Shown here: positions 10,598-18,822 of the stretch, piece by piece
Layout: every line of letters begins with the position of its first letter
How positions within the stretch are numbered: position 1 is the stretch's first letter
NCBI GenBank assembly: GCA_947478455.1
Contig: CANJWR010000014.1
Coordinates: forward strand, 1 to 42,316
From: Beijerinckiaceae bacterium
GTDB lineage: Bacteria > Pseudomonadota > Alphaproteobacteria > Rhizobiales > Beijerinckiaceae
DNA: 42,316 nucleotides
Direction: 5' to 3'
Made by a program: the position numbers and the translations under genes
Notes under the pieces: generated by a model
Told to the model about the DNA's origin: nothing
Databases searched by the model: none
What the model saw: the letters and a program-made list of their open reading frames with translations, nothing else

Positions 10598-10628
10598 AAA
10601 AATCCTCCCCCGCTCAGCGGGGAAGGTT
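10598..10628. terminator. Bidirectional terminator overlapping the end of the next gene
   Basis: The sequence AAAAATCC, then CCCCGCT-CA-GCGGGG, then AAGGTTTTT forms a strong hairpin with A- and T-tracts on either side. It ends the family-5 binding protein gene on the plus strand. It also contains the last codons and TGA (10616-10614) of the convergent TctC-like gene, so the two genes share one compact stop signal. Confidence 0.8.
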
Positions 10629-11705
10629 TTTGGCATAGGCGTGAATGTAGTTGCGCATCTCGGGCGTCACGGTCAGCGCCTTGCGAACCTGTTCGTTCAC
10701 CGTGTTGTCGATGACGTAATCCGGCACAAACCCGAAGGTCTTCAGGCATTCGTCCTGATAGTCCTTGTCGTTGCCCATCGACGCAATGGCCTTGCGCACT
10801 GCATCGATCGCGCCCTGCGGCGCGGTCGGCGGCATCACGACCATGCGCTGCATGGCGCCGTTCAGGGCGATGATGGTCCGGTAGGCGTCCCACAATTCGC
10901 CTTTCGGTTCCTCACCCTTAATCTTCTTGTAGAGCTCATGATACGGCAGCAGATCGACGCCCTCCATCTGCTTGGGCGTGCGAAAGCTGATGCCGTTGTA
11001 GCCGGGATCGTAGAACAGCCCGATGGCTTCACCCTTCTGCACAAAGCTCGGCTCGATGATCGCCCGGTAGCTCGGCGGCGATTCCGAATAGAGATTGATC
11101 TCGCCTTGCTGCAACGCAAGCCGCGCACCCTGGCTGCCCTTGTAGCCGGTCACGTATTTGAACTTCACGCCCAGCATGTCCATCGTCATGCGCAGCAGAA
11201 TGTCCTTGGCGTTGTCGACGCCCAGCCCACCGACGATGACGCCTTCTGCCTTTACAAGATCGGTCGCGTTCTTCAGGCCGGGCTTGATGTCGGTACGGGC
11301 GAAATAGACACTCGTGCCGGGCTGATAGGCGACAAATTCGTAGGACTTGAAATCCACCCGACGCGGCGACGGATCGCTGGCCGACTGCCAGGCCGCGCCC
11401 GTCAGATAGCCCACCATCGTGCCGTCTTTCGGGGCGATCTCACCGAGATAATTCGTGCCGATCAATCCTCCCGCGCCGTCCATATTCTGAACGATCACGC
11501 CGGGCGCACCCTCGATATGCTTGGCGACGAATTTGGCGAAGAGCCGTCCTTCCACATCGGTCGGCCCGCCCGCCGCGTAGTTGACCAGAACCGTGAGCCT
11601 CTTGCCCTTGTAAAAGGCATCCTGCGCCTGCGCCGCCGGAACAGCTGCAGACAAGAATGCGCACCCAAGAACCGCGAGTCCGGCCCGCCTTGAAATTGAA
11701 ATCAT
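10614..11705 (-). CDS. TctC/Bug-family periplasmic solute-binding protein
   Basis: Bug proteins are periplasmic receptors, usually for carboxylated compounds, of tripartite tricarboxylate transporters. The 363-residue product begins at an ATG preceded by an ideal GGAGG site. A signal peptide occupies residues 1-27 (VPAAQAQ). Typical features follow: the FYKGKRLTVLVNYAAGGPTD opening, NMDGAGGLIGTNYL, and GYKGSQGARLALQQGEI near residue 200. The last visible codons lie inside the bidirectional hairpin. No TctA/TctB membrane genes are present, so it is an orphan, as is common in this very expanded family. It converges on the Rieske/family-5 operon, which suggests but does not show a shared role in taking up an organic acid. 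Confidence 0.87.
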   Translation of the reverse strand: MISISRRAGLAVLGCAFLSAAVPAAQAQDAFYKGKRLTVLVNYAAGGPTDVEGRLFAKFVAKHIEGAPGVIVQNMDGAGGLIGTNYLGEIAPKDGTMVGYLTGAAWQSASDPSPRRVDFKSYEFVAYQPGTSVYFARTDIKPGLKNATDLVKAEGVIVGGLGVDNAKDILLRMTMDMLGVKFKYVTGYKGSQGARLALQQGEINLYSESPPSYRAIIEPSFVQKGEAIGLFYDPGYNGISFRTPKQMEGVDLLPYHELYKKIKGEEPKGELWDAYRTIIALNGAMQRMVVMPPTAPQGAIDAVRKAIASMGNDKDYQDECLKTFGFVPDYVIDNTVNEQVRKALTVTPEMRNYIHAYAKNLPR

Positions 11706-11727
11706 CGGGTTACCTCCGAAGGGAAAT

Positions 11728-12213
11728 TCAGCTTTTTTTAGCCTTGGGCTGCTTCTGGGAAGCAGCCTTCATCGTCTCGAATTCTCTTATCACAGTTTGC
11801 AGTTCGGGTTCAGCCACGGCTTCGGCCGCGTCCGGAAGCCGGAACCATTGGGTCGTCCGCTGATCCATCTCTGGCCAGGACTTGCGCTGCTTCTCGACCA
11901 GCATCGGGAACACCTGCACCCGGCACAGCACCGTCGCGCCGTTTTTCAGCTTCTTCTGGTAATGGTAGAAACCCGCAGACTTCTTGTCGATCTTGCCGAC
12001 CAGTCCTGCCTCCTCCATCGCCTCGCGGGCGGCGGCGGAATGGGGCTTCTTGCTTTTCATCGGCCAGCCCTTGGGCAGAACCCAACGCTTCGTCTCGCGC
12101 GACGAGACCAGCAGAACTTCCAGCCCGTCGCGGTATCGATAGGGCAAAGCCGCATATTGCACCCTCGCCTCATCGTCGCCCGAAGCAATTTTGACTGTCG
12201 GGCTGGCGTTCAT
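11728..12213 (-). CDS. Nudix hydrolase in the phosphate operon
   Basis: Nudix enzymes cleave nucleoside diphosphates linked to another group. From the ATG at 12213 the protein has 161 residues. It shows the order RWVLPKGWPM, then the Nudix box GWPMKSK...AAAREAMEEAGL at residues 59-81. The first box glutamate is replaced by Lys, but the core REAMEEAG that binds metal is intact; this variant is common in alphaproteobacterial relatives as I recall, so I do not call it inactive. The overall look is closest to the small diphosphoinositol/diadenosine polyphosphate group. The start is one base after the pit stop codon, so it is translated with pit. A Lys-rich tail ends the protein. Confidence 0.9.
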   Translation of the reverse strand: MNASPTVKIASGDDEARVQYAALPYRYRDGLEVLLVSSRETKRWVLPKGWPMKSKKPHSAAAREAMEEAGLVGKIDKKSAGFYHYQKKLKNGATVLCRVQVFPMLVEKQRKSWPEMDQRTTQWFRLPDAAEAVAEPELQTVIREFETMKAASQKQPKAKKS

Positions 12214-12214
12214 G

Positions 12215-13219
12215 TCAGCTGCCCAATCCGGAAAGCGCGTAGAACAGCGCCGCGATTGCCCCGGAAGCCGGGATCGTGACGATCCACGCAAACACGATGT
12301 CCTTGGCGACGTTCCACCGGACGGCTGACACGCGGCGCGCCGCGCCGACACCGATGATAGCGCCCGTAATAGTATGAGTGGTCGACACCGGCACGCCCAG
12401 ATAGGTCGCCATGAACAGCGTGATCGCGCCGCCGGTTTCGGCGCAGAAACCCTGCATGGGTGTCAGCCGCGTGATGCGCGAACCCATCGTGTGCACGATG
12501 CGCCAGCCGCCGAACAGGGTGCCGAGCCCCATGGCCGCCTGACAGCTCAGCACAACCCAGAACGGCACATGAAAGCCGCCCTCCAGCATGCCTTGCGAAT
12601 AGAGCAGCACCGCAATGATCCCCATGGTCTTCTGCGCATCGTTGCCGCCATGCCCTAGCGAATAAAGCGACGCGGAGACGAATTGCAGAACGCGAAAGGT
12701 GGAATCCACTGCCGTGGGCGTCGACCGGACAAAGATCCACGCCACCAGCAGCACCAGCAGCAAAGCAATCGAGAAGCCAACCAGCGGTGACAGCACAATC
12801 GCGAAGGTTGTCTTCATCACGCCGGCCCAGACAATTACCGGAAGCCCGGCCTTGGCGAGGCCCGCGCCCACCAGACCGCCGATCAGTGCATGGGAACTCG
12901 ACGACGGAATGCCGGCGATCCACGTGATCACGTTCCAGCTGATCGCCCCCATCAGCGCGCCAAAGATGACACGGGCATCGACCGCTGAGGCGTCAATAAT
13001 GCCGGTGCCTACGGTTTGCGCCACATGCAGGCCGAAGAACAGGAAGGCGATAAAATTGAAAAATGCCGCCCAGAACACTGCGTATTTCGGCGGTAGCACG
13101 CGGGTCGACACAATCGTCGCGATGGAATTCGCCGCGTCGTGCAGGCCGTTCAGAAAATCGAACAGCAGCGCGACCCCGATGAGCCCAACCAGCAGCGGAA
13201 AAGCCAGATTTGAATCCAC
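12215..13219 (-). CDS. pit: Inorganic phosphate transporter, Pit family
   Basis: Pit is an inner-membrane, proton-coupled transporter of metal-phosphate. The 334-residue protein has about ten membrane helices and the two duplicated PHO-4 signatures: NGLHDAANSIAT near residue 25 and GHGGNDAQKTMG near residue 195. GIPSSSSHALIGG and GVPVSTTHTITGA are the matching second motifs of each half. It starts with GTG at 13219, with a GAGG site that overlaps the stop region of the DUF47 gene 9 bases upstream. It is followed after one base by the Nudix gene. The order DUF47-pit is a well-known pair in which the DUF47 partner tunes Pit. No clear Pho box was seen upstream. Confidence 0.95.
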   Translation of the reverse strand: MDSNLAFPLLVGLIGVALLFDFLNGLHDAANSIATIVSTRVLPPKYAVFWAAFFNFIAFLFFGLHVAQTVGTGIIDASAVDARVIFGALMGAISWNVITWIAGIPSSSSHALIGGLVGAGLAKAGLPVIVWAGVMKTTFAIVLSPLVGFSIALLLVLLVAWIFVRSTPTAVDSTFRVLQFVSASLYSLGHGGNDAQKTMGIIAVLLYSQGMLEGGFHVPFWVVLSCQAAMGLGTLFGGWRIVHTMGSRITRLTPMQGFCAETGGAITLFMATYLGVPVSTTHTITGAIIGVGAARRVSAVRWNVAKDIVFAWIVTIPASGAIAALFYALSGLGS

Positions 13220-13228
13220 CGGGCGGCC

Positions 13229-13873
13229 TCAGAGGTTTTCGATCAGGATGCCGTTGACCTTGTTGGCCACGTCCTCGAACCGGTCGACGATCTTTTCCAG
13301 ATGCGCGTAAAGCTCGCTGCCCACGATGAAAGCCATCACGTCGGACGAGCGATGATCGAGGAACAATTGCTTGACGCCCTTGTCGTGCAATTCGTCCGAA
13401 TGCTCCTCCAGCTTGCGAATATCTTCGGTCAGCGCCGTCAGCCGCACCGATTCCTTACGCATGCTGCGCAGCAAACCGATAATCTCCACCGTCTTTTTCG
13501 CCGACTGGACGGCGATTTCGCCCAACTCGCGCATCTGCGGCTGGAATTCCTGCACTTCGAACAGGGTGATCGCCTTGGCGGTCTGGCGCATCTGGTCGAT
13601 GGAATCGTCCATCGAGGCGATGAGATCCTTGATGTCGCTGCGGTCGAACGGCGTAATAAAACTGCGGCGCACCGCCAGCATCACGTCGCGGGCGATCAGG
13701 TCGGCCTCATGCTCGTAGCGAAGGACATCAGCGCTATGGCGCGCCACGCCCTCGCCGCCCTGCAAAAGCGCCCGCATGGATTCCGCGCCGGAGACCAGAA
13801 CCTTCGAATGGCTCTCGAACAGGTCGAAGAAGCGTTCTTCCTTCGGCATCAAGGCCTGAAACCATCCGAGCAT
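13229..13873 (-). CDS. PhoU-like DUF47 family protein, Pit partner
   Basis: The 214-residue cytoplasmic protein is all alpha-helical by look and belongs to the DUF47/TIGR00153 family related to PhoU. It begins MLGWFQALMPKEERFFDLFE and contains the E/D-rich helical motif RYEHEADLIARDV, then FITPFDRSDIKDLIASMDDSIDQM, both typical metal-binding stretches of PhoU folds. The ATG at 13873 is preceded by GGGA; the longer frame to 13924 adds no conserved sequence. It is the first gene of the DUF47-pit-Nudix unit, with 9 bp to pit. Such proteins are thought to control the adjacent Pit transporter; that role here is inferred. Confidence 0.9.
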   Translation of the reverse strand: MLGWFQALMPKEERFFDLFESHSKVLVSGAESMRALLQGGEGVARHSADVLRYEHEADLIARDVMLAVRRSFITPFDRSDIKDLIASMDDSIDQMRQTAKAITLFEVQEFQPQMRELGEIAVQSAKKTVEIIGLLRSMRKESVRLTALTEDIRKLEEHSDELHDKGVKQLFLDHRSSDVMAFIVGSELYAHLEKIVDRFEDVANKVNGILIENL

Positions 13874-13975
13874 CCGAAACGTCCCTTGTTCTTGCACCCA
13901 TCGGGGCGACGACACGCACAGCAACTGAGTCGTTTTGAGTTTACTCCCCCACAGAGCGCGAAGAAATCGGGATGT

Positions 13976-14725
13976 TCAGGGTTTTCGGGCTTCCGCAAAC
14001 TTCGTCCCGCCGGGCGGGATGGCGGCGATCTCGGCGATCAACTTCTTGACGATGGCGTCGGCGAACTGCTCGTAATTCCGCGCCGGGATCACGAAGGCGC
14101 CCTCGCCGCCGATCACAAAACGCTCGAAATAGGTATCCAGTCCTGGCTCGACCGACAGGATCGGCAATCCATTGATGGTGACGCCAGCCTTGATGGCGTC
14201 GTCCCGAGCGGCGATCAGCGAACGGCCGTTATTGTTGGACCCGTCGCCGGAAATGTCGATCACCCGGCGCAGGCCCTCGTGTGGGCTGAGCGGAAACAAG
14301 CCCATCGAGAAGTCGATCGCGCCGCTGATCGAGGTGCCGCCGCCGTAGAGCTGGCGCTGGGAAGCCGCGATCGCATCGGCCACCGCGCCCGCCGTCACCT
14401 CGTCCTTGATGATCATCCACGGCACGACGGGTCGGTGCATGCCCGGTCCTGTCCACTGGAACATGGTGACCGCAATGGATTGATTGACGCCCGACAGGAT
14501 AGCGCGCAGCACCTGAATGTTGCGAAAGGCCGTCGCGTAGCCGTCGCGCTGGAGATCGAAACGCCGCTGGCTGACGCTGCCGGACGCGTCGACCGCCAGA
14601 ACGAGCTGCAGATCGACCTGCTCCGCGCGCGCGGCCAGCGGAAGACCCGCAAGCGAAAGTCCGATCAGACAGACAGCCCGCAGGCTCGAAAGCCATCGAC
14701 CCCAAATGCTCCGCGACTGACCCAT
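13976..14725 (-). CDS. Secreted VWA-like protein, DUF1194
   Basis: The 249-residue protein starts at the ATG at 14725 after an AGGGAG site. A signal peptide ends near residue 33 (AARAEQ). The mature part is a von Willebrand A fold of the DUF1194 type: the MIDAS motif DASGS directly after the first strand (LQLVLAVDASGS), GGGTSISGAID as the second MIDAS loop, and IDISGDGSNNNG further on. The MIDAS set suggests metal-dependent protein binding in the periplasm. The function of DUF1194 proteins is unknown. It stands alone, about 100 bp from both the DUF47 gene and the ABC-F gene, on the same strand. Confidence 0.88.
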   Translation of the reverse strand: MGQSRSIWGRWLSSLRAVCLIGLSLAGLPLAARAEQVDLQLVLAVDASGSVSQRRFDLQRDGYATAFRNIQVLRAILSGVNQSIAVTMFQWTGPGMHRPVVPWMIIKDEVTAGAVADAIAASQRQLYGGGTSISGAIDFSMGLFPLSPHEGLRRVIDISGDGSNNNGRSLIAARDDAIKAGVTINGLPILSVEPGLDTYFERFVIGGEGAFVIPARNYEQFADAIVKKLIAEIAAIPPGGTKFAEARKP

Positions 14726-14824
14726 GCAAGGCTCCCTCTCGCCGGCCCGTTCGGGCTTCGGCGCGGGCAGACTAGCAGCCTTGCGGCGCGACGCCAGTCG
14801 ACAGCGGATCACAAGGCGGAGCCC

Positions 14825-16648
14825 TCAGCCTTCCAGTTCCTCACGCAGCACTTCGAGTTCCAGCCATTGCTCCTCGGCGGTGGCCAGCTCTTTTTCGGCC
14901 TGCGCAAAGGCCGCCGAAACGCGCGCGAATGTCGCCGGATCCTTGCTGTAGAGTTCGGAATCGTCGAGTCGCTTCTGCAGCTTGGCCATCTGCGCCTGCA
15001 AATCCGCCATCCTGGCCGGCAGCGTTTCAAGCGCATGCTTCTGCTTGAACGACATGCGGCCTTTTTTGGCCGGGGAGGCGACAGCGGACAGAACCGGCGC
15101 CGGGCGCATTTCCTCGCCCTTCTGGGGGATCATCTTGCGCGATGTGCCCGAGCCGACGCCTTGCCCGCGCTGAGCCACCATGTCCGAATAGCCGCCCGCA
15201 TATTCCTGCCACTTGCCGTCGCCTTCAGAGACGATGACCGAGGTGGAGACGCGATCCAGAAAGTCACGGTCATGGCTTACGACAATCACTGTGCCCGGAT
15301 AGTCGGTCAGCATTTCCTGCAGCAGGTCCAGCGTTTCGAGATCGAGATCGTTGGTCGGTTCGTCGAGCACGATGAGGTTGGACGGCAATGCCAGCGCACG
15401 CGCCAGCGTCAGACGTCCGCGCTCGCCGCCCGAAAGCCGCGACACCGGCGTGCGCGCCTGCTCGGGCGTGAACAGGAAGTCCTTCATGTAGCCGATGACG
15501 TGCTTGCGCTCGCCGTTGACCTCAACGAAATCGCTGCCGCCGCCAGTCAGGGCGTCTTTCAGGGTCGATTGCGGATCAAGCGTCATGCGCCGTTGGTCGA
15601 GGCTCGCCAGTTCCACATTGGCTCCGATGCGCACTTCGCCCTCGTCCGGCGCCAGCTGGCCGGTGAGCATGTTGATGAGCGTCGTCTTGCCCGCGCCGTT
15701 CTGGCCCACGATGCCGATCCGGTCGCCGCGCAGAACACGGATCGAGAAATCCCGCACGATGGCCCGGTCGCCATAGGATTTCGAAATGCGCTCGGCCTCG
15801 ATCACCAGCTTGCCCGAAAGACGGGCTTCGCTGACGGCCATTTTCACATCGCCGACCGCGCGGCGCGCATCGCGATATTCCGCCCGCAAATCCTGCAGAC
15901 GCGCCATGCGGCCCATGTTGCGCTTGCGCCGCGCCGAGACGCCGTAACGAACCCAGTGCTCCTCATTGACGATCTGCCGCGCCAGCTTGTGACGGTTCAG
16001 TTCTTCCTCTTCGAGCACCTGATCGCGCCAGGCCTCGAACTGGCCGAAGCCACGGTCGAGCCGCCGCGTCTTGCCGCGATCGAGCCATACTGTGGCGCGC
16101 GACAGGGTTTGCAGGAAACGCCGGTCATGGCTGATCAGTACGAGCGCCGAACGCAGGCTGTTCAGCTCCTGTTCCAGCCATTCAATGGCCGGCAGATCTA
16201 GATGGTTGGTGGGCTCGTCGAGCAACAAGATGTCGGGTTCGGGTGCCAGCACCCGCGCCAGAGCCGCGCGACGCTGCTCGCCGCCCGACAGACGCGCCGG
16301 GTTTTCCTCGCCCGTCAGACCGAGCTGTTCGAGCAGGTAGCGGCAGCGATAATCCTCGTCGTTGGGGCCAAGCCCCGCCTCCACATAGGCCAGTACGGTG
16401 TCGAAGCCGGCCAGATCGGGCTCCTGCGGCAGATAGCGCACGGTGGCGTCGGGCTGGAAAAACCGCGTTCCGGAATCCTTTTCCAGTTCACCCGCCGCAA
16501 TGCGCAGCAGCGTCGATTTTCCCGATCCGTTGCGCCCCACCAGCGCCAGCCGCTCACCGGGGGCGACCGTGATGTCCGCCCCCTCCAGCAACGGCTTGCC
16601 GCCGAGCGTCAGGTGGATGTCTTGCAGAAACAGGAGAGGCGGAGCCAT
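14825..16648 (-). CDS. ABC-F family ATPase, Uup type
   Basis: ABC-F proteins have two ATPase domains and no membrane part, and act on ribosomes or on DNA. From the ATG at 16648 the product has 607 residues. Domain 1 shows [24 protein letters not shown] and [11 protein letters not shown]. The linker (about residues 200-290) is the charged P-site tRNA-interacting type. Domain 2 shows [24 protein letters not shown] and [12 protein letters not shown]-terminal coiled coil of about 70 residues (from [13 protein letters not shown]) marks the Uup subgroup, linked in E. coli to transposon excision and replication/translation stress. No strong ribosome site is visible at this start. The longer frame to 16723 looks non-coding. 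Confidence 0.92.
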   Translation of the reverse strand: MAPPLLFLQDIHLTLGGKPLLEGADITVAPGERLALVGRNGSGKSTLLRIAAGELEKDSGTRFFQPDATVRYLPQEPDLAGFDTVLAYVEAGLGPNDEDYRCRYLLEQLGLTGEENPARLSGGEQRRAALARVLAPEPDILLLDEPTNHLDLPAIEWLEQELNSLRSALVLISHDRRFLQTLSRATVWLDRGKTRRLDRGFGQFEAWRDQVLEEEELNRHKLARQIVNEEHWVRYGVSARRKRNMGRMARLQDLRAEYRDARRAVGDVKMAVSEARLSGKLVIEAERISKSYGDRAIVRDFSIRVLRGDRIGIVGQNGAGKTTLINMLTGQLAPDEGEVRIGANVELASLDQRRMTLDPQSTLKDALTGGGSDFVEVNGERKHVIGYMKDFLFTPEQARTPVSRLSGGERGRLTLARALALPSNLIVLDEPTNDLDLETLDLLQEMLTDYPGTVIVVSHDRDFLDRVSTSVIVSEGDGKWQEYAGGYSDMVAQRGQGVGSGTSRKMIPQKGEEMRPAPVLSAVASPAKKGRMSFKQKHALETLPARMADLQAQMAKLQKRLDDSELYSKDPATFARVSAAFAQAEKELATAEEQWLELEVLREELEG

Positions 16649-16745
16649 GGGCGATATGCAGACCTTTGGAGTGAGGCCTGCTGATAGACGGTTTTGTGCG
16701 CAAGGACAAAGAATTGCTGCCAACGAACTTGCATCAGCGCCCTGC

Positions 16746-18683
16746 CTAGCGTCGCCCGGCCCCGCTGAAGAAGGCGCTGCCCCATTTGAGGGCGATCATC
16801 ATCAGCGGATTGCTGATCGGCGCAGAGGTGATGATAGCGCCGGTCGTTTTCCGCGTCAGGGTGATCTTGCGGTCGTGGAAAGCGTCCAGACTGGGCCTGT
16901 GGCCGACGCTGATGACGGTCGACTCCGGCAGTTCGTCGCGCACCAGCCCCAGCAGACTTGTCTGACTGTCTTCGTCGAGCGCCGAAGTCGCCTCGTCCAT
17001 CACGATGATGGAGGGTCTTTGTACCAGAAGCCTTGCAAAGGCCACGCGCTGCCGCTCGCCGCCTGACAATTGCTGATCCCAGTGGGCTTCTTCATCCAGC
17101 CGCTTGAGCAGATAATTCAACCAGCAGCGCTTCAGGGCGTCCTCGACGACGCCGGGCGGAACAGGTTCTTCGCCCGCCGAATAACAGATCGCGTTGCGCA
17201 GGCTCCCGAGCGGCAGATAGGGGCGCTGGGGCATGAACGCAATCGACGCGCCAGGCGGCATCAGGATGGAGCCCGAGCCCCAGGGCCACAGGCCCGCGAT
17301 GGCTCGAATGAGCGTGCTTTTCCCTGTGCCGCTCTCGCCGGCGATCAGAACCTTTTCGCCCTGCTCGATTACCACATTTGCCGCAGCGATCATGATCCGC
17401 CCGTTGCGATGCGCCGCCGCCAACTCGTCGAGATGAATCGCGCCGTCCTCGCTGACGCCGAGGGAAATTTCGTCGACGCTATCCATCCGGACGCCGACAT
17501 CGATGTCTTCCAGCGCCTGCGCCAGTTCATCGACGCGCACCACCGAAGCGATCCAGTCCGCCACGCGCAGCAGGTTGTCGACGAACCAGATCAGCGCGCC
17601 CTGAACGGCCACAAAGGCAGCCGTCACCTGCATTACTTCGCCAAGTGAAAGCTCGCCCGACACATATTTGGGCGCAGCCAGAAAGAGCGGAATGATCGGG
17701 AAGAGCCCGCCGTTTGTGCTCAGGACCAGTGACACGACCGCATTCTGTTTCACGATCCCGAACCACGCTGTCACCACATGACCGTAATTCTTGAGCACCG
17801 AACCGCGTTCGTCGTCATCGCCGCGAATGAGCGCGATGCTCTCGGCGTTTTCCCGCAGGCGCGTCATTTCGGCTCTGAACTGCGCTTCCGCCTCATTCTT
17901 GATGCCCACAAAGGAAATCAGCGGACGACCGGCGATCACCGCCACGACCGTCACGCCAAACGCATAAAGCACAGCCGCAATTGCCATATAGGCCGGTATG
18001 TCGAAGCTCGTTCCGCCCAGCGTCACATGGGCGCTGCCTCCGACGCGCCACAGGATCGTGGCGAATGTGCCCGCCGTCACGACGGCCGTGAGAATGCCGA
18101 TGGAGAAATCCACCAGCGGTTCAATCGCAAGCCGCACATCGTCGCTGATGCGGAATTCCGGCGCTGTCTGTTCTTCGGCCACGAAGGGCAGCCGGTAATA
18201 TCTTTGATCGGCAATCCACCAGCCGAGAATATTTTTGGTCAGCCATTCGCGCCATCTGATCTGCAAGGTCAGACGGCTGACCAGCAGGCCGGTTGCGGCC
18301 ACCACGTTCAGCAGCACGATCAGCGGAAACAGCGCAAAATTCGTCCACAGCGCCGGCACGTCCTTGTGGTCGAGTGCATCGAAGAACCAGCGGTTCCAGA
18401 GATTCCAGAAGATCAGCGAGCCGAGCTGTATTCCTACAAACAGCAGGACGATAAGGGTGATTGTCCAGGCCTGATAGCGGTCCGGCGGGCTCCAGTAGCC
18501 GAGTGCGCGACTGAAAAACCGCGCCATCCGCCTGCCGAGCGAAACCTCGACCGGCGCGGCCCGCAGATCGTCTGTTTCGCCCTCCCTGTCAGGCTTGGGC
18601 GGGGCTGTCTGGTTGTTCGGGGTTTCGCTCACGCACGCTCTGCTGTCTGGAGACGGGCTGGCGCCGACAATGGGCCCAACCAT
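16746..18683 (-). CDS. ABC transporter with fused permease and ATPase, YddA/BacA-like
   Basis: The 645-residue protein fuses a SbmA/BacA-type membrane domain to an ATPase, as in E. coli YddA and mycobacterial Rv1819c. After a charged leader of about 70 residues come helices from ITLIVLLFVGIQLG on, with the family stretch LTLQIRWREWLTKNILGWW and the conserved FRAEMTRLRENAESIA. The ATPase has GESGTGKST near residue 447, LSGGERQRVAF near 537 and IIVMDEATSALDE. BacA-like proteins import peptides and affect lipid A and host interaction in rhizobia; YddA-type substrates are unknown. The start is uncertain: ATG 18683 is chosen, and GTG 18632 is possible. It is divergent from pgi. Confidence 0.9.
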   Translation of the reverse strand: MVGPIVGASPSPDSRACVSETPNNQTAPPKPDREGETDDLRAAPVEVSLGRRMARFFSRALGYWSPPDRYQAWTITLIVLLFVGIQLGSLIFWNLWNRWFFDALDHKDVPALWTNFALFPLIVLLNVVAATGLLVSRLTLQIRWREWLTKNILGWWIADQRYYRLPFVAEEQTAPEFRISDDVRLAIEPLVDFSIGILTAVVTAGTFATILWRVGGSAHVTLGGTSFDIPAYMAIAAVLYAFGVTVVAVIAGRPLISFVGIKNEAEAQFRAEMTRLRENAESIALIRGDDDERGSVLKNYGHVVTAWFGIVKQNAVVSLVLSTNGGLFPIIPLFLAAPKYVSGELSLGEVMQVTAAFVAVQGALIWFVDNLLRVADWIASVVRVDELAQALEDIDVGVRMDSVDEISLGVSEDGAIHLDELAAAHRNGRIMIAAANVVIEQGEKVLIAGESGTGKSTLIRAIAGLWPWGSGSILMPPGASIAFMPQRPYLPLGSLRNAICYSAGEEPVPPGVVEDALKRCWLNYLLKRLDEEAHWDQQLSGGERQRVAFARLLVQRPSIIVMDEATSALDEDSQTSLLGLVRDELPESTVISVGHRPSLDAFHDRKITLTRKTTGAIITSAPISNPLMMIALKWGSAFFSGAGRR

Positions 18684-18822
18684 GTCTTTCAACGCCCGGA
18701 GCGGCTATTCGGTCGCGTCGATTGAGAAATATTTTTGGTCGAAGCCGCCTCGCCCCTTCAACCATTTCTTGCCTCTTTCGCCCCTAGACTGCCGCGCAAC
18801 GAATCGCCCAGCAGGAACCGCC

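Noticed and set aside
11970-12040. Nudix box with Lys in place of the first Glu as evidence of an inactive enzyme
   Set aside because: The metal-binding REAMEEAG core is intact and, as I recall, this variant is frequent in alphaproteobacterial relatives.
13301-16201. A 966-codon plus-strand frame across the phosphate, DUF1194 and ABC-F genes
   Set aside because: It is antisense to several clear genes, crosses their boundaries, and is rich in Arg/His/Gln as expected from reverse-frame reading of GC-rich codons.
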